This document shows, one piece after another, positions 34,655 through 42,241 of a stretch of 64,000 nucleotides of DNA. The notes beneath the pieces are model-generated. The model had not been told where the DNA came from, made no database searches, and saw only the letters and a list, made by a program, of their open reading frames with translations. Position 1 is the first letter of the stretch. Each line of letters begins with the position of its first letter. Both the position numbers and the translations under genes were made by a program. This DNA comes from Ardenticatenaceae bacterium (lineage in GTDB: Bacteria > Chloroflexota > Anaerolineae > Promineifilales > Promineifilaceae): NCBI GenBank assembly GCA_020634455.1, contig JACKBQ010000002.1:434001-498000 (forward strand). Reading direction: 5' to 3'.

Positions 34655-37122
34655 GGGCTGCTTTGGCTGCCGTTGCTGGGCATGTCTGGGGCGGTTTGCG
34701 GTTCTGGGGCGATGGGGAAGAGCAGCGAGAAGGTGCTGCCGCTGCCCGGTTCGCTTTCTACCCAGAGACGCCCGCCGTGGGTGTTGGTGAGTTCGTAGGC
34801 CATGGAGAGGCCAGCTCCGGTGTCGCCTAGTCCGGCAATGAGCGGCCGTTTCGCGTCGTAGTTGGGGGTGAAGACGTAGGGCAAATCTTCCCGGTGAATG
34901 CCGCTGCCGCTGTCGCGGATGTTGATTTGCAGGAAGCGGATAGTTTCGTTAGGGCTGTGGCTGTGGTCGGGGATGGTTTGGGCGTGGGCGGTGGCAGACA
35001 CACGGCCGTTTTTGCCGGATGCCAGGCAGGCGTTGCTGAGTAGGTTGCTAAATATTTGGTGCAGGGCGGTGCGGCTGACGGGCAGGGCGGGCAAGTTTTG
35101 GTCAATGTCCAGGTCGAGCTGAAGGTTTTTGTCGCGCAGGTGGCTGACGATGCCGTTAACGGCCGTTTCCAGCATTTCGCGCACGTTAACCATCTCGTCT
35201 TCTGGCGTGGATTGGGGTTCCTGAACGGCCGTAAACTGCAAAATTTGCTCCACCAAACTGCCCATCCGTTCGGCGTTGGCCTGGATTCGCTGCAAAAAGT
35301 CGCGCTGCTTCACGCCCAGAATGCCGAGCGTTTCGCCGAGCAGCAGGTCGGCAAAGCCGCCAATAGAGGTCATGGGGGTGCGCAATTCCTGGATTAAAGA
35401 GATGAGCATGTCGTCCGACGAGCCGCGATTGCGCTTGCCCAGGTCGCTTTCTAGCCGAGCGATGCGTGCCTGGGCCTCTTCCAGCTGACCAGAGTAGCGG
35501 GTAATGGTCATCATGACCCATTCGGTGCTGAGGCCGCCTTCGCCAGCGGAGGCGAGGGCCATTGCTTCTTCAGCTTCGATGAGCGATTCGCGCAGGGTGG
35601 CGATCTCTTCTTCGAGGGCGTTGATTTTTTCGTTTTGGGTGAGCGTTTCCATCTCTTCCAGGGCGGCGGCCAAATCCTGGGCGCGACGGCTGGCGGTGGC
35701 GGCGCGGGTTTCGGCTTGCAGCAGCCGATTGTTGGCAATTTCCAGATTTTGCACCAGGCGTTCCCGCTCTTCCTCCAGGGCGATGAGACGGCCGCTCAGG
35801 TTCGGGTCGGTCTCGCTGGGGAGGGGCGGTTCGGGAACGGCCGTTTCCACAACTTTGGCCGGCGCTGGCAGGGTTTGGCTGTTGAGCACCGCCTGGGTGA
35901 TGAATTGGGCCAGTCCGGGCATAATTTGCTGCTGGGAGGTAGGCCATTGGATACGGCCGTCTGGCAAGGCCAGGATGAGCAAGCCCAACACGTCATTGTG
36001 CCGCTGCAACGGTTCCACCAGCAGCCCGCCCAGCGCCCCAATGCCCAGCGCCTGGTAAAGCGCATACACCTGCCGGGCACCCGACCCGGTGAGGGGCAGA
36101 TGGCGACCTTTGCCAGCTTGCAGCAGCGCGTCCAGCGGCTCCCAATCGGACAGGTGGAGCTGCCAGGTGCGGGGGGCGTTGGTTTGCGGTTGGGGCAAAT
36201 TGCTGATGATGCGCAGTGTGTCTGGCGCTTCGTCGGGGCACAGGCCAACCCCCACAAAAGCGGCGTCGGTGATGCGGGCAACCATTTGGGCGGCGGCTTG
36301 CAGGCGGCTGCGGGTGTTGTCTGACTGGATGACGGCGGCGGCGAGGGCCAGCGACTGGTTGAGCTGCTCGTGGGCGGGCAAGGTGCTAAGCTGCAAAGCC
36401 ACCAGCGGGGCCAACGATTCGCGGTAGGTCATGATGGCCCACAGGGGCAGCGCCGCCAGGTAACCGAGGCGAATCCAGTAAGGGATGTCGGTGCCGGAGG
36501 GGATGAGTTCGGGATAGTTCCAGAAGTGGGCCAGATGCGCCAGCAGCAGCAATCCTAAAAGGAAGGGGCGCATGGTGGGGCGGGTACGGCCGTTCCACAA
36601 AACCGCAATCAATCCTGCCGCTAGCAGCCCAATCTGCACCAGCCCCCAGATGGTGGCCTGGGTGGTGCCGTTGTAAGGCAGTTGGTTGGGCACGGGGGCA
36701 TCGGCCACCTGCATGGCCCACACCTGGGCAAAGGAAAGCCCCATGATGCCCACGATGAGCAGGGCGATGAGCAGGAGGATGTGCCCCAGGCGGGGCAGCT
36801 TTTGTGGTGAAGGAATGAAGGCCCAAAGGAGGAATACGGCCGTTACCGTGTTAATTGTTTGCTCCAGCGGCGGCAAAATGACAATGGAGGAGACGTTGTT
36901 GTTGACGATGATCAGGCTGGCAATGAGGATGATCAGGCGGCCAGCGATGAGGAAGGCGGCGGCGAGGGTGGTGCGTACGGCCGTACGGTCCTGCTTGTTG
37001 CGCCGCCATTGGCTGTAAGCGATGCCAAGCGTTGTTTGTAACGAAAATAGCGTTACCAAATGGTAGACAATGTTGCCAGGTGATTCAGTTAATAGCCGGA
37101 TGATTTGTGGTAACAATGTCAT
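34651..37122 (-). CDS. Membrane histidine-kinase homologue with Gln in place of the phospho-accepting His
   Basis: A protein of 823 aa. Residues about 1-235 form a seven- to eight-helix membrane sensor. A GAF-like region follows (about 255-410), then a long coiled coil (about 445-560). The HisKA helix reads SLIQELRTPMTSIGGFADLL: the invariant His is Gln578, encoded CAG at 35389-35391. HATPase_c looks intact, with IFSNLLSNACLAS, DSGSGIHREDLP and GDTGAGLSMAYELT. It therefore can probably bind ATP but not autophosphorylate on the usual residue. It is the first gene of the operon with the LysM and NACHT proteins. No start better than ATG 37122 is evident. Confidence 0.88.
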   Translation of the reverse strand: MTLLPQIIRLLTESPGNIVYHLVTLFSLQTTLGIAYSQWRRNKQDRTAVRTTLAAAFLIAGRLIILIASLIIVNNNVSSIVILPPLEQTINTVTAVFLLWAFIPSPQKLPRLGHILLLIALLIVGIMGLSFAQVWAMQVADAPVPNQLPYNGTTQATIWGLVQIGLLAAGLIAVLWNGRTRPTMRPFLLGLLLLAHLAHFWNYPELIPSGTDIPYWIRLGYLAALPLWAIMTYRESLAPLVALQLSTLPAHEQLNQSLALAAAVIQSDNTRSRLQAAAQMVARITDAAFVGVGLCPDEAPDTLRIISNLPQPQTNAPRTWQLHLSDWEPLDALLQAGKGRHLPLTGSGARQVYALYQALGIGALGGLLVEPLQRHNDVLGLLILALPDGRIQWPTSQQQIMPGLAQFITQAVLNSQTLPAPAKVVETAVPEPPLPSETDPNLSGRLIALEEERERLVQNLEIANNRLLQAETRAATASRRAQDLAAALEEMETLTQNEKINALEEEIATLRESLIEAEEAMALASAGEGGLSTEWVMMTITRYSGQLEEAQARIARLESDLGKRNRGSSDDMLISLIQELRTPMTSIGGFADLLLGETLGILGVKQRDFLQRIQANAERMGSLVEQILQFTAVQEPQSTPEDEMVNVREMLETAVNGIVSHLRDKNLQLDLDIDQNLPALPVSRTALHQIFSNLLSNACLASGKNGRVSATAHAQTIPDHSHSPNETIRFLQINIRDSGSGIHREDLPYVFTPNYDAKRPLIAGLGDTGAGLSMAYELTNTHGGRLWVESEPGSGSTFSLLFPIAPEPQTAPDMPSNGSQSSP

Positions 37123-37307
37123 GGATAGGGTAAAAATTGGTCACAAAGGTGATGCATAATTTCTGTTAGGTACCAAATTATAGCATAACAAACTGTGTGC
37201 AGCGTGGTAGTGAAAGAGGAGTAAAAGGTGCGGGATGAAGGGGTGAAGGGGAGTGGTGGTGCGCGGGAGCAGGGGAGGAAGGGTGATTTTGAATAAAGGA
37301 GTTGGTT

Positions 37308-37784
37308 ATGTCTGATGAATTGGAAAAGCCGGGGCGGGATGCTGTGGTTACTTTGCGGGAGATTACGAAGGAGACGTTACGGCCGTTTCTAAAAATGAAG
37401 GTGGCTGCACCGCAAGAAGAAATGGTCGCGCCCAATTCGGTTTCTATTGCTCAGGCGCATTTTGAGCCAAAGGCGTGGTTTCGTGGCATTTATGCGGACG
37501 AGACGCCGGTGGGCTTTATCATGCTGTTTGATGATCCGGAGGAGCCGGTTTACTTTTTGTGGCGGCTGATGGTGGCGGAGGATTACCAAGGGTTGGGATA
37601 CGGCCGTATCGCCATCGCCCATCTGGTTGAATACGTGAAAACCCGTCCCCATGCCAAAGAACTGCTGGTTAGCCACGTCCAAGAGATTGATGGCAATCCA
37701 GGGCCGTTTTACCAAAAGCTGGGTTTTGAATACACTGGCAAAGTGGAAGGCAACGAACTGGTGATGCGCCTGCTTCTCACGTAG
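37308..37784 (+). CDS. GNAT acetyltransferase, spermidine/diamine type
   Basis: A protein of 158 aa. The GNAT core shows FIMLFDDPEEPVYFLWRLMV, motif A DYQGLGYGRIAIAHLVEYVK and motif B NPGPFYQKLGFEYTGKVEGNE. The NPGPFYQKLGF and final NELVMRL blocks resemble diamine/spermidine N-acetyltransferases. ATG 37308 is chosen because AAAGGAG lies eight bases before it. It is a single-gene unit in the gap between the kinase operon and a convergent hydrolase. Confidence 0.88.
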   Translation: MSDELEKPGRDAVVTLREITKETLRPFLKMKVAAPQEEMVAPNSVSIAQAHFEPKAWFRGIYADETPVGFIMLFDDPEEPVYFLWRLMVAEDYQGLGYGRIAIAHLVEYVKTRPHAKELLVSHVQEIDGNPGPFYQKLGFEYTGKVEGNELVMRLLLT

Positions 37785-37929
37785 GGGCGGGACTGCGAGG
37801 TAACGTCTAAACGAAGCAAAAAGCTTTTTCTCCGCGCTGTCTCGCCCCGGAATATTGGTGTGGGCGAGACAGGCGGGAGCAAAGATAGTTCGCCCCCGCA
37901 GACCTAATCCCCGCCTGTCCCGCCCCTAC
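37782..37929. repeat. Inverted repeat between convergent genes
   Basis: GTAGGGGCGGGAC (37782-37794) is the exact inverse of GTCCCGCCCCTAC (37917-37929). Between them lies a hairpin GTCTCGCCC / GGGCGAGAC (37840-37871). The arms overlap the ends of both convergent genes, so it may act as a two-way terminator. Confidence 0.75.
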
Positions 37930-38945
37930 GGCAGCAGGTGTGCGGCGAGGAAGCGAGCGGCTTCTTGCTCGGCCCAGCAGTTGAAATTGCCGGGTTGCCC
38001 TTCGACAAAGCCCAAATGCCCGCCCTGCGCGGTGATGCCTGCGGTAAGGCACGGGTTGGCGGCGATAACGTCGTAAGGCACGTCGTCTGGCTCAAACAGC
38101 GGATCGTCCAGGGCGCGAAGCAGCAGGGTGGGGACGCGGATGTGGGGCAAGAATTGGGCGGTGCTGCACTTTTCGTAATAGTCGTCTGCGCTCAGGAAGC
38201 CGCCGAGAGGGGCCGTGCCGTAATGGTCGAATTCGCGGAACGTTTTGGCACCCAGCACCTTGTCTAAATCAACGACTGGAGCCAATAAATCTGCTTTTGC
38301 ACGCACTTTTTCGTGTAGAGAACTTAGGAAGTAGCGGGTGTAAAAGCGGGAGAATCCTTTTTCCAGCAGGGCGGAGCTGCTTTTCATGTCGAAGGGTGGG
38401 GAGATGGCAACGGCCGTTTCGACTCCGCTCAGTGCAGGCGTTTCCACCAAATCCTTCGCCGCACTTCCCTGTTCCCCCACAAATTTCAACGTCAGGTTTG
38501 CTCCCAGCGAGAAGCCGACCAGCCCCCGCCTGCTGTTGGGGAACCAGTTGGCCAACGTTTCCAGCACAAACGCCACATCATCGGTGGCGCCGGAATGGTA
38601 AAAGCGGGCTTTGCGGTTCATCTCGCCGCTGCACGAGCGGTAGTTGATGCCCACGCTGCGCACCCCCAGCTTGGCCAACTGCCGGTACGTTTCGCAAGCG
38701 TAGCCGCGCCGAGCGTTTCCCTCCAGCCCGTGCAGCAACAGCACCAGCGGTGCATCTTCCCGCAGCAGGTAGCCCGCCACCTCTGGAAAATCCAGGTCAA
38801 TAAAATCCCCATCGGGCGTGTCTAAACGGCGGCGGTGGAAGATGATGCCCTCCTTGCGCCGGGCCAATCGCCCAAAAATGGTTTGCCTGTGGCTACCGGG
38901 CAGCCATTTGCTGGGGGTAAAAGGTTTGAGTTGAAAATCAGCCAT
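37926..38945 (-). CDS. YheT-family alpha/beta hydrolase
   Basis: A protein of 339 aa. The YheT/ABHD1-3 hallmarks are present: KWLPGSHRQTIFGRL near the start, LLLHGLEGNARRGYA, INYRSCSGEMNRKARFYHSG, the nucleophile region GLVGFSLGANLTLKFVGEQG, and a late His in AQGGHLGFVEG. E. coli YheT relatives are esterases or thioesterases of unclear role. Convergent with the GNAT gene at 37308. The start ATG 38945 is the only reasonable one. Confidence 0.93.
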   Translation of the reverse strand: MADFQLKPFTPSKWLPGSHRQTIFGRLARRKEGIIFHRRRLDTPDGDFIDLDFPEVAGYLLREDAPLVLLLHGLEGNARRGYACETYRQLAKLGVRSVGINYRSCSGEMNRKARFYHSGATDDVAFVLETLANWFPNSRRGLVGFSLGANLTLKFVGEQGSAAKDLVETPALSGVETAVAISPPFDMKSSSALLEKGFSRFYTRYFLSSLHEKVRAKADLLAPVVDLDKVLGAKTFREFDHYGTAPLGGFLSADDYYEKCSTAQFLPHIRVPTLLLRALDDPLFEPDDVPYDVIAANPCLTAGITAQGGHLGFVEGQPGNFNCWAEQEAARFLAAHLLP

Positions 38946-38978
38946 CTTTTCTCACTATTCTCAATGGGTTTGGATTAT

Positions 38979-39278
38979 TCAAGCTAACTTTGGCTTGAAA
39001 TCTTGAAGTTGACCAATCACCCAGCCACCGCCAGCCCCACCGAGTCCGAAAATTACGAATGCTCCTAAGCCTACCCAAGGATTATCACTAAAAGCTTCTC
39101 TGCCAAAGATAATGCCAATGAACAACCAGCAAATAGCAGTTATTACGGAGTAGTTAAAAAGCAAATTGGATCGAGATGGGCTCCCATTAGAAATTGCTAA
39201 CAAGATGAGTGAAATTAGATAATATGGCAAAGTAGAAAGCAACGAAAAAACAGGGAGAATAAGACAATACGCTAACAC
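38979..39278 (-). CDS. C-terminal part of a membrane protein, probably split by the adjacent IS
   Basis: A frame of 99 codons from GTG 39278 with three hydrophobic helices. The frame stays open beyond the GTG up to a TAG at 39312-39314, which is the IS edge, and adds sensible residues (NKTIFSEIPGA). The other side of the IS carries an 88-aa membrane protein that ends within the IS end in the same absolute frame. Removing 636 bp joins the two into one polytopic protein of about 200 aa. So this is best seen as the displaced 3' part of that gene. Function unknown. Confidence 0.55.
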   Translation of the reverse strand: MLAYCLILPVFSLLSTLPYYLISLILLAISNGSPSRSNLLFNYSVITAICWLFIGIIFGREAFSDNPWVGLGAFVIFGLGGAGGGWVIGQLQDFKPKLA

Positions 39279-39311
39279 GGCCCCTGGAATTTCAGAAAAA
39301 ATGGTTTTATT

Positions 39312-39947
39312 CTAGAAAAACCACTACCTTTGGTAGTGGTGCAGTAAAAAGGTTCGACGGTTGAAAGCGGTATATTTGTGCCTCCCTAGAAGGTTTGCGA
39401 CCAAAAAGAGAGGCACAAATGACAAAAAGATTCCGTAAGCTAGCGCATTCGATTTACGAATGCAAATATCATGTTGTATTCTGTCCCAAATACCGCTACC
39501 GAATTCTGAAAGATGAAATAGGCAAGTATGTGGAACAACTGATTTACCGATTGTGTGAGCAGAAAGCTGGCCTGGAAGTGGTAGAGCTGAATGTTCAGCC
39601 AGATCATGTTCACCTAATCTTGTGGATACCACCCAAATATGCGGTGTCAAACATAATGGGGTATCTGAAAGGAAAGAGCGCGATAAAGCTGTTTGCCCGA
39701 TATAGCCAGATAGGAAAGCAATATTGGGGACGGCACTTTTGGTCGCGTGGCTATTGCGTAAGCACAGTGGGGATAGACGAAGAGCAAATCCGAGAGTACG
39801 TTAGATGGCAAGAGAAGCAGGAAAAGCAGGAAAAGCAATCAGAAGCTATCCAAGGCAAATTGTTTGATTAAGTAGCAAATGTTAAGGTGGTCGCACCTTC
39901 TAGGTGCAACGTTTCAAAGCCACCACCTTTGGTGGTGGTCATTTACT
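39312..39947 (+). mobile_element. IS200/IS605-family insertion sequence, tnpA only
   Basis: About 636 bp. A left subterminal hairpin ACCACTACC/GGTAGTGGT (39320-39340) and a right one CCACCACC/GGTGGTGG (39920-39938) flank a Y1 transposase gene. IS200/IS605 elements have such hairpins, no terminal inverted repeats and no target duplication, as here. The outer limits are uncertain by a few bases; they were set from the frame of the interrupted gene. No tnpB/IscB partner and no obvious guide RNA region is present. Confidence 0.88.
39419..39871 (+). CDS. tnpA: IS200/IS605 transposase TnpA (Y1 HUH)
   Basis: A protein of 150 aa, full length for the family. The start region KLAHSIYECKYHVVFCPKYR is typical of TnpA. 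The HUH metal motif is in NVQPDHVHLILWIPP, and the helix EEQIREYVRWQEKQEK carries the candidate nucleophile Tyr. FWSRGYCVSTVG is also characteristic. TnpA excises and inserts single-stranded DNA using the subterminal hairpins. ATG 39419 gives the standard N-terminus. The gene looks intact, so the element may still move. Confidence 0.95.
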   Translation: MTKRFRKLAHSIYECKYHVVFCPKYRYRILKDEIGKYVEQLIYRLCEQKAGLEVVELNVQPDHVHLILWIPPKYAVSNIMGYLKGKSAIKLFARYSQIGKQYWGRHFWSRGYCVSTVGIDEEQIREYVRWQEKQEKQEKQSEAIQGKLFD

Positions 39948-40205
39948 GAAGGATAAAAACCCTAGGATGGCTTGCGAGCCAAGTATGAAACTACTTGTTG
40001 CTGTGGCTCCAGCAGCTACCAATTCTTTCTGGTTTTTACTGGGGTAAGTTAATAATCTTGCGCCAATTCTGCCGCACAAAAAACTTAAAATCAGTGTCAA
40101 AATGAGAACGAATGTTGCTGGTCCCCAGCTTGCGAATTCCGGCTTAAAAAGGTCTGGGTGGATGATTAGAAATACAAGGGCGAACCAAACAAAGGCATTG
40201 GCCAT
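39939..40205 (-). CDS. N-terminal part of a membrane protein, probably split by the adjacent IS
   Basis: A frame of 88 codons with three hydrophobic segments (FVWFALVFLIIH, FVLILTLILSFL, and SSFILGSQAILGFLSF). The last two codons and the stop lie inside the right end of the IS200/IS605 element, so the natural C-terminus is missing. It continues in the same absolute frame at 39311 on the other side of the IS. It begins four bases after the stop of the 124-aa membrane protein upstream, so the two are co-transcribed. No family is recognised. Confidence 0.55.
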   Translation of the reverse strand: MANAFVWFALVFLIIHPDLFKPEFASWGPATFVLILTLILSFLCGRIGARLLTYPSKNQKELVAAGATATSSFILGSQAILGFLSFSK

Positions 40206-40208
40206 GGC

Positions 40209-40583
40209 CTAGTTCATGGAGTATGCAACATGTGGGAAAAGGGCGTGCAAGAACGTTGCAAGCGGCCGTGTTAGTAACCAATTAATTGATCTTCCTCCGA
40301 CAAGCACAAACAAAACACCCAGGCAAGAACCGAAAAGGATAAAAGGAATACCCATTTGAGAAAACAAGAATTGAAGAAATTCACCACTTGAGAGGTCTTC
40401 TGGTTGCGAGCTAATGTCTTGGAATGGTGCGTTCAAAGGGAGTTTGGCATTGGGTAGCGAGGCATAATAAAGGATGACAATTAGTGTGATTGAAATGCTT
40501 GTAAACAAACCAATTGTGAAAGCGTGTTGAATCGTTTTTTGATTTCCGAAAAGGAGTTCTGCAAATTTTCTGAGCTTGGGCAT
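40209..40583 (-). CDS. Hypothetical two-helix membrane protein
   Basis: A protein of 124 aa with two hydrophobic helices, about residues 22-41 (GLFTSISITLIVILYYASLP) and 75-98 (GIPFILFGSCLGVLFVLVGG). No family is recognised. ATG 40583 is preferred over the ATG nine codons upstream because AGGA lies eight bases before it. It probably forms an operon with the membrane-protein gene that the IS interrupts. The region is AT-richer than surrounding genes, and this block (38979-40610) may be an acquired island. Confidence 0.6.
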   Translation of the reverse strand: MPKLRKFAELLFGNQKTIQHAFTIGLFTSISITLIVILYYASLPNAKLPLNAPFQDISSQPEDLSSGEFLQFLFSQMGIPFILFGSCLGVLFVLVGGRSINWLLTRPLATFLHALFPHVAYSMN

Positions 40584-40719
40584 GAGATTTATCCTGGCAC
40601 TATTTTGCAACTGATAAATATTTTGCTGCTAGACGGCCGTATAGTCAAATTTCCGCTGCTTCTCTGTGGCAAAATTGTAATCTTTTTCCCGATCTGACCA
40701 AGTTTGATAAGATTCTGCC

Positions 40720-41553
40720 ATGCCTAACTACCCTTACCCCCAACTTCCCCGATTCGAGACGGATGCCCTGGGCATTCATACCAGTTATTACGAGATGGGC
40801 GTGCGGAACGGCCGTTCCCCCATCATCCTTCTTCACGGCATGTCCACCTCGGCCGACAGCTTTCGTGAGACGATGCACGAGCTGGCCGATGACCATTGGC
40901 TCATCGCCCCAGACATCCCCGGCTTTGGTTACACTGCGTCCACCACGCCGTACAATTTTGCCCATTTGGTGGAGTGGCTGGCGGCGTTTTGCGATGCGCT
41001 GCATTTGCCGTCGGTAGCGCTGTTGGGGCATTCGTTTGGCGGCACGCTGGCGGTCTCTTTTGCAGTAGATTATCCGGAGCAGGTGGAAAAGATGCTGCTG
41101 TTGGCTCCGGCGGTGCTCTCGTCTGGCAGCTACCCGGAATTTGTGAAGCGGATTGGGGTGGGGCTGGGGCTGATTGATTTGGGATCTGCCGTTTCGCAAT
41201 CCAAGTTGTGGGTGCGGCGGCAAATCAAGACCCCGTTTTACAATCCAGACCTGATCCATGACTCCGTGTGGGATCGGCGGCTGGCGGATTATGAGCTGGC
41301 GCGGCAGTCGGCGGATGTGTTGAAGGCGTCGGCGTTTCATGATTTACGGCCGTCTTTGGCAGGTATCAAGCATGAAATTTGCATGGTTTGGGGCGAAAAT
41401 GATGCCGTCGTGCCGCCAGCCAATGCCCAGGAGCTGGCGTCCCATTTTGCTAACAGCCAAACACACATCTTGCCCGAATGTGGCCACGCGCCAATGATCG
41501 AGAAGGCGGGCGAGGTTCAGGCGATTGCTAGGGATTTTTTGAGTAAAAAGTGA
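40720..41553 (+). CDS. Alpha/beta hydrolase
   Basis: A protein of 277 aa. The fold is clear: ILLHGMSTSADSFRETMHEL, IAPDIPGFGYTAS, nucleophile elbow LLGHSFGGTLAVSFA, Asp in VWGENDAVVPP and His in LPECGHAPMIEKA. It belongs with meta-cleavage-product hydrolases and haloalkane/epoxide-type enzymes, but lacks features fixing the substrate. The following LOG-family gene is 68 bp downstream, separated by a hairpin of AAAAGTGA words. Confidence 0.92.
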   Translation: MPNYPYPQLPRFETDALGIHTSYYEMGVRNGRSPIILLHGMSTSADSFRETMHELADDHWLIAPDIPGFGYTASTTPYNFAHLVEWLAAFCDALHLPSVALLGHSFGGTLAVSFAVDYPEQVEKMLLLAPAVLSSGSYPEFVKRIGVGLGLIDLGSAVSQSKLWVRRQIKTPFYNPDLIHDSVWDRRLADYELARQSADVLKASAFHDLRPSLAGIKHEICMVWGENDAVVPPANAQELASHFANSQTHILPECGHAPMIEKAGEVQAIARDFLSKK

Positions 41554-41606
41554 TAAGCGAAAAGTAAAAAGTGGACTTTTCACTTATCACTTTTTACTTT
41601 TCACTA
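41542..41606. repeat. Word-repeat hairpin (AAAAGTGATAAG words)
   Basis: Left arm AGTAAAAAGTGATAAGCGAA and on, right arm CTTATCACTTTTTACT, with a few mismatches. It overlaps the last codons of the hydrolase gene (its C-terminal SKK) and precedes the LOG gene. The same words recur at 55437-55503 and, as a single arm, at 26220-26245. Confidence 0.8.
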
Positions 41607-41621
41607 AAAGTTGGCGGACTG

Positions 41622-42167
41622 ATGAAAAGACGCACCATTTCCGTATTTGGCAGCTCGGCACCGCAGCCGGGGAGCGCGGCGTATGACGAGGCCTGGCTCG
41701 TTGGGCAGCTGTTGGCGGAGGCTGGGTTTGTGGTGGCGACGGGCGGCTATTCGGGAACGATGACGGCCGTTTCGCAAGGAGCAGCTGAAGCGGGCGGGCA
41801 TGTCATTGGCGTGACGTGTGACCAAATTGAGCAATTTCGGCCGATTGGGCCTAATCGCTGGGTGCAAGAAGAGATTCGCTACCGGACGCTGCGCGAGCGG
41901 CTGCTGCATCTGGTGACGCAAAGTGATGGCATGATTGTGCTGCCCGGCGGCATCGGCACGCTGTCTGAAATGACGCTGGCGTGGAGCTTTTTGCAGGTAG
42001 GCGAGGTGGCGGCGCAGCCGTTGGTGCTGCTGGGCGATATTTGGCGGCAAACAGTGCAAACGTTTTATGCGCCAGAATACGTGCGGGAAAAAGATATGGC
42101 GCTGCTGTTTTTTGCGGATGAGGTGGAAACGGCCGTTGCGCACATCGTTGATTATTTTCAGCAATAG
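41622..42167 (+). CDS. LOG-family protein (TIGR00725-like Rossmann-fold nucleotide hydrolase)
   Basis: A protein of 181 aa. The family motif PGGxGTxxE appears as VLPGGIGTLSEMTLAWSFLQ, with the N-terminal SVFGSSAPQPGSAAYDEAW and GYSGTMTAVSQGA. LOG proteins are phosphoribohydrolases that release bases from nucleoside monophosphates, including cytokinins. ATG 41622 is used because the upstream frame is only repeat sequence. It is 74 bp upstream of the isopentenyl phosphate kinase gene with a GATTGG-word hairpin between; a link to isopentenyl-adenine metabolism is tempting but unproven. Confidence 0.9.
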   Translation: MKRRTISVFGSSAPQPGSAAYDEAWLVGQLLAEAGFVVATGGYSGTMTAVSQGAAEAGGHVIGVTCDQIEQFRPIGPNRWVQEEIRYRTLRERLLHLVTQSDGMIVLPGGIGTLSEMTLAWSFLQVGEVAAQPLVLLGDIWRQTVQTFYAPEYVREKDMALLFFADEVETAVAHIVDYFQQ

Positions 42168-42173
42168 GAGGAA

Positions 42174-42238
42174 GAGACTGGAGATTGGAGATTGGAGATT
42201 GCGGCGTTAAATCTCCAATCTCCAATCTCTAATCTCCC
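42174..42238. repeat. Word-repeat hairpin (GGAGATT / AATCTCC words)
   Basis: Left-arm words GGAGATTGGAGATTGG and right-arm words AATCTCCAATCTCCAATC around GCGGCGTTA. It fills the whole gap between the LOG gene and the kinase gene. A sister copy lies inside the DUF512 gene at 43591-43655. Confidence 0.85.
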
Positions 42239-42241
42239 AAA

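Noticed and set aside
39312..39947. IS element with an associated TnpB/IscB guide-RNA system
   Set aside because: Only tnpA is present; no RuvC-domain gene or omega-RNA-like region adjoins it.
40645..41340. Minus-strand frame opposite the alpha/beta hydrolase
   Set aside because: Arg/Gln/His-rich shadow; the hydrolase on the other strand has the full catalytic triad.
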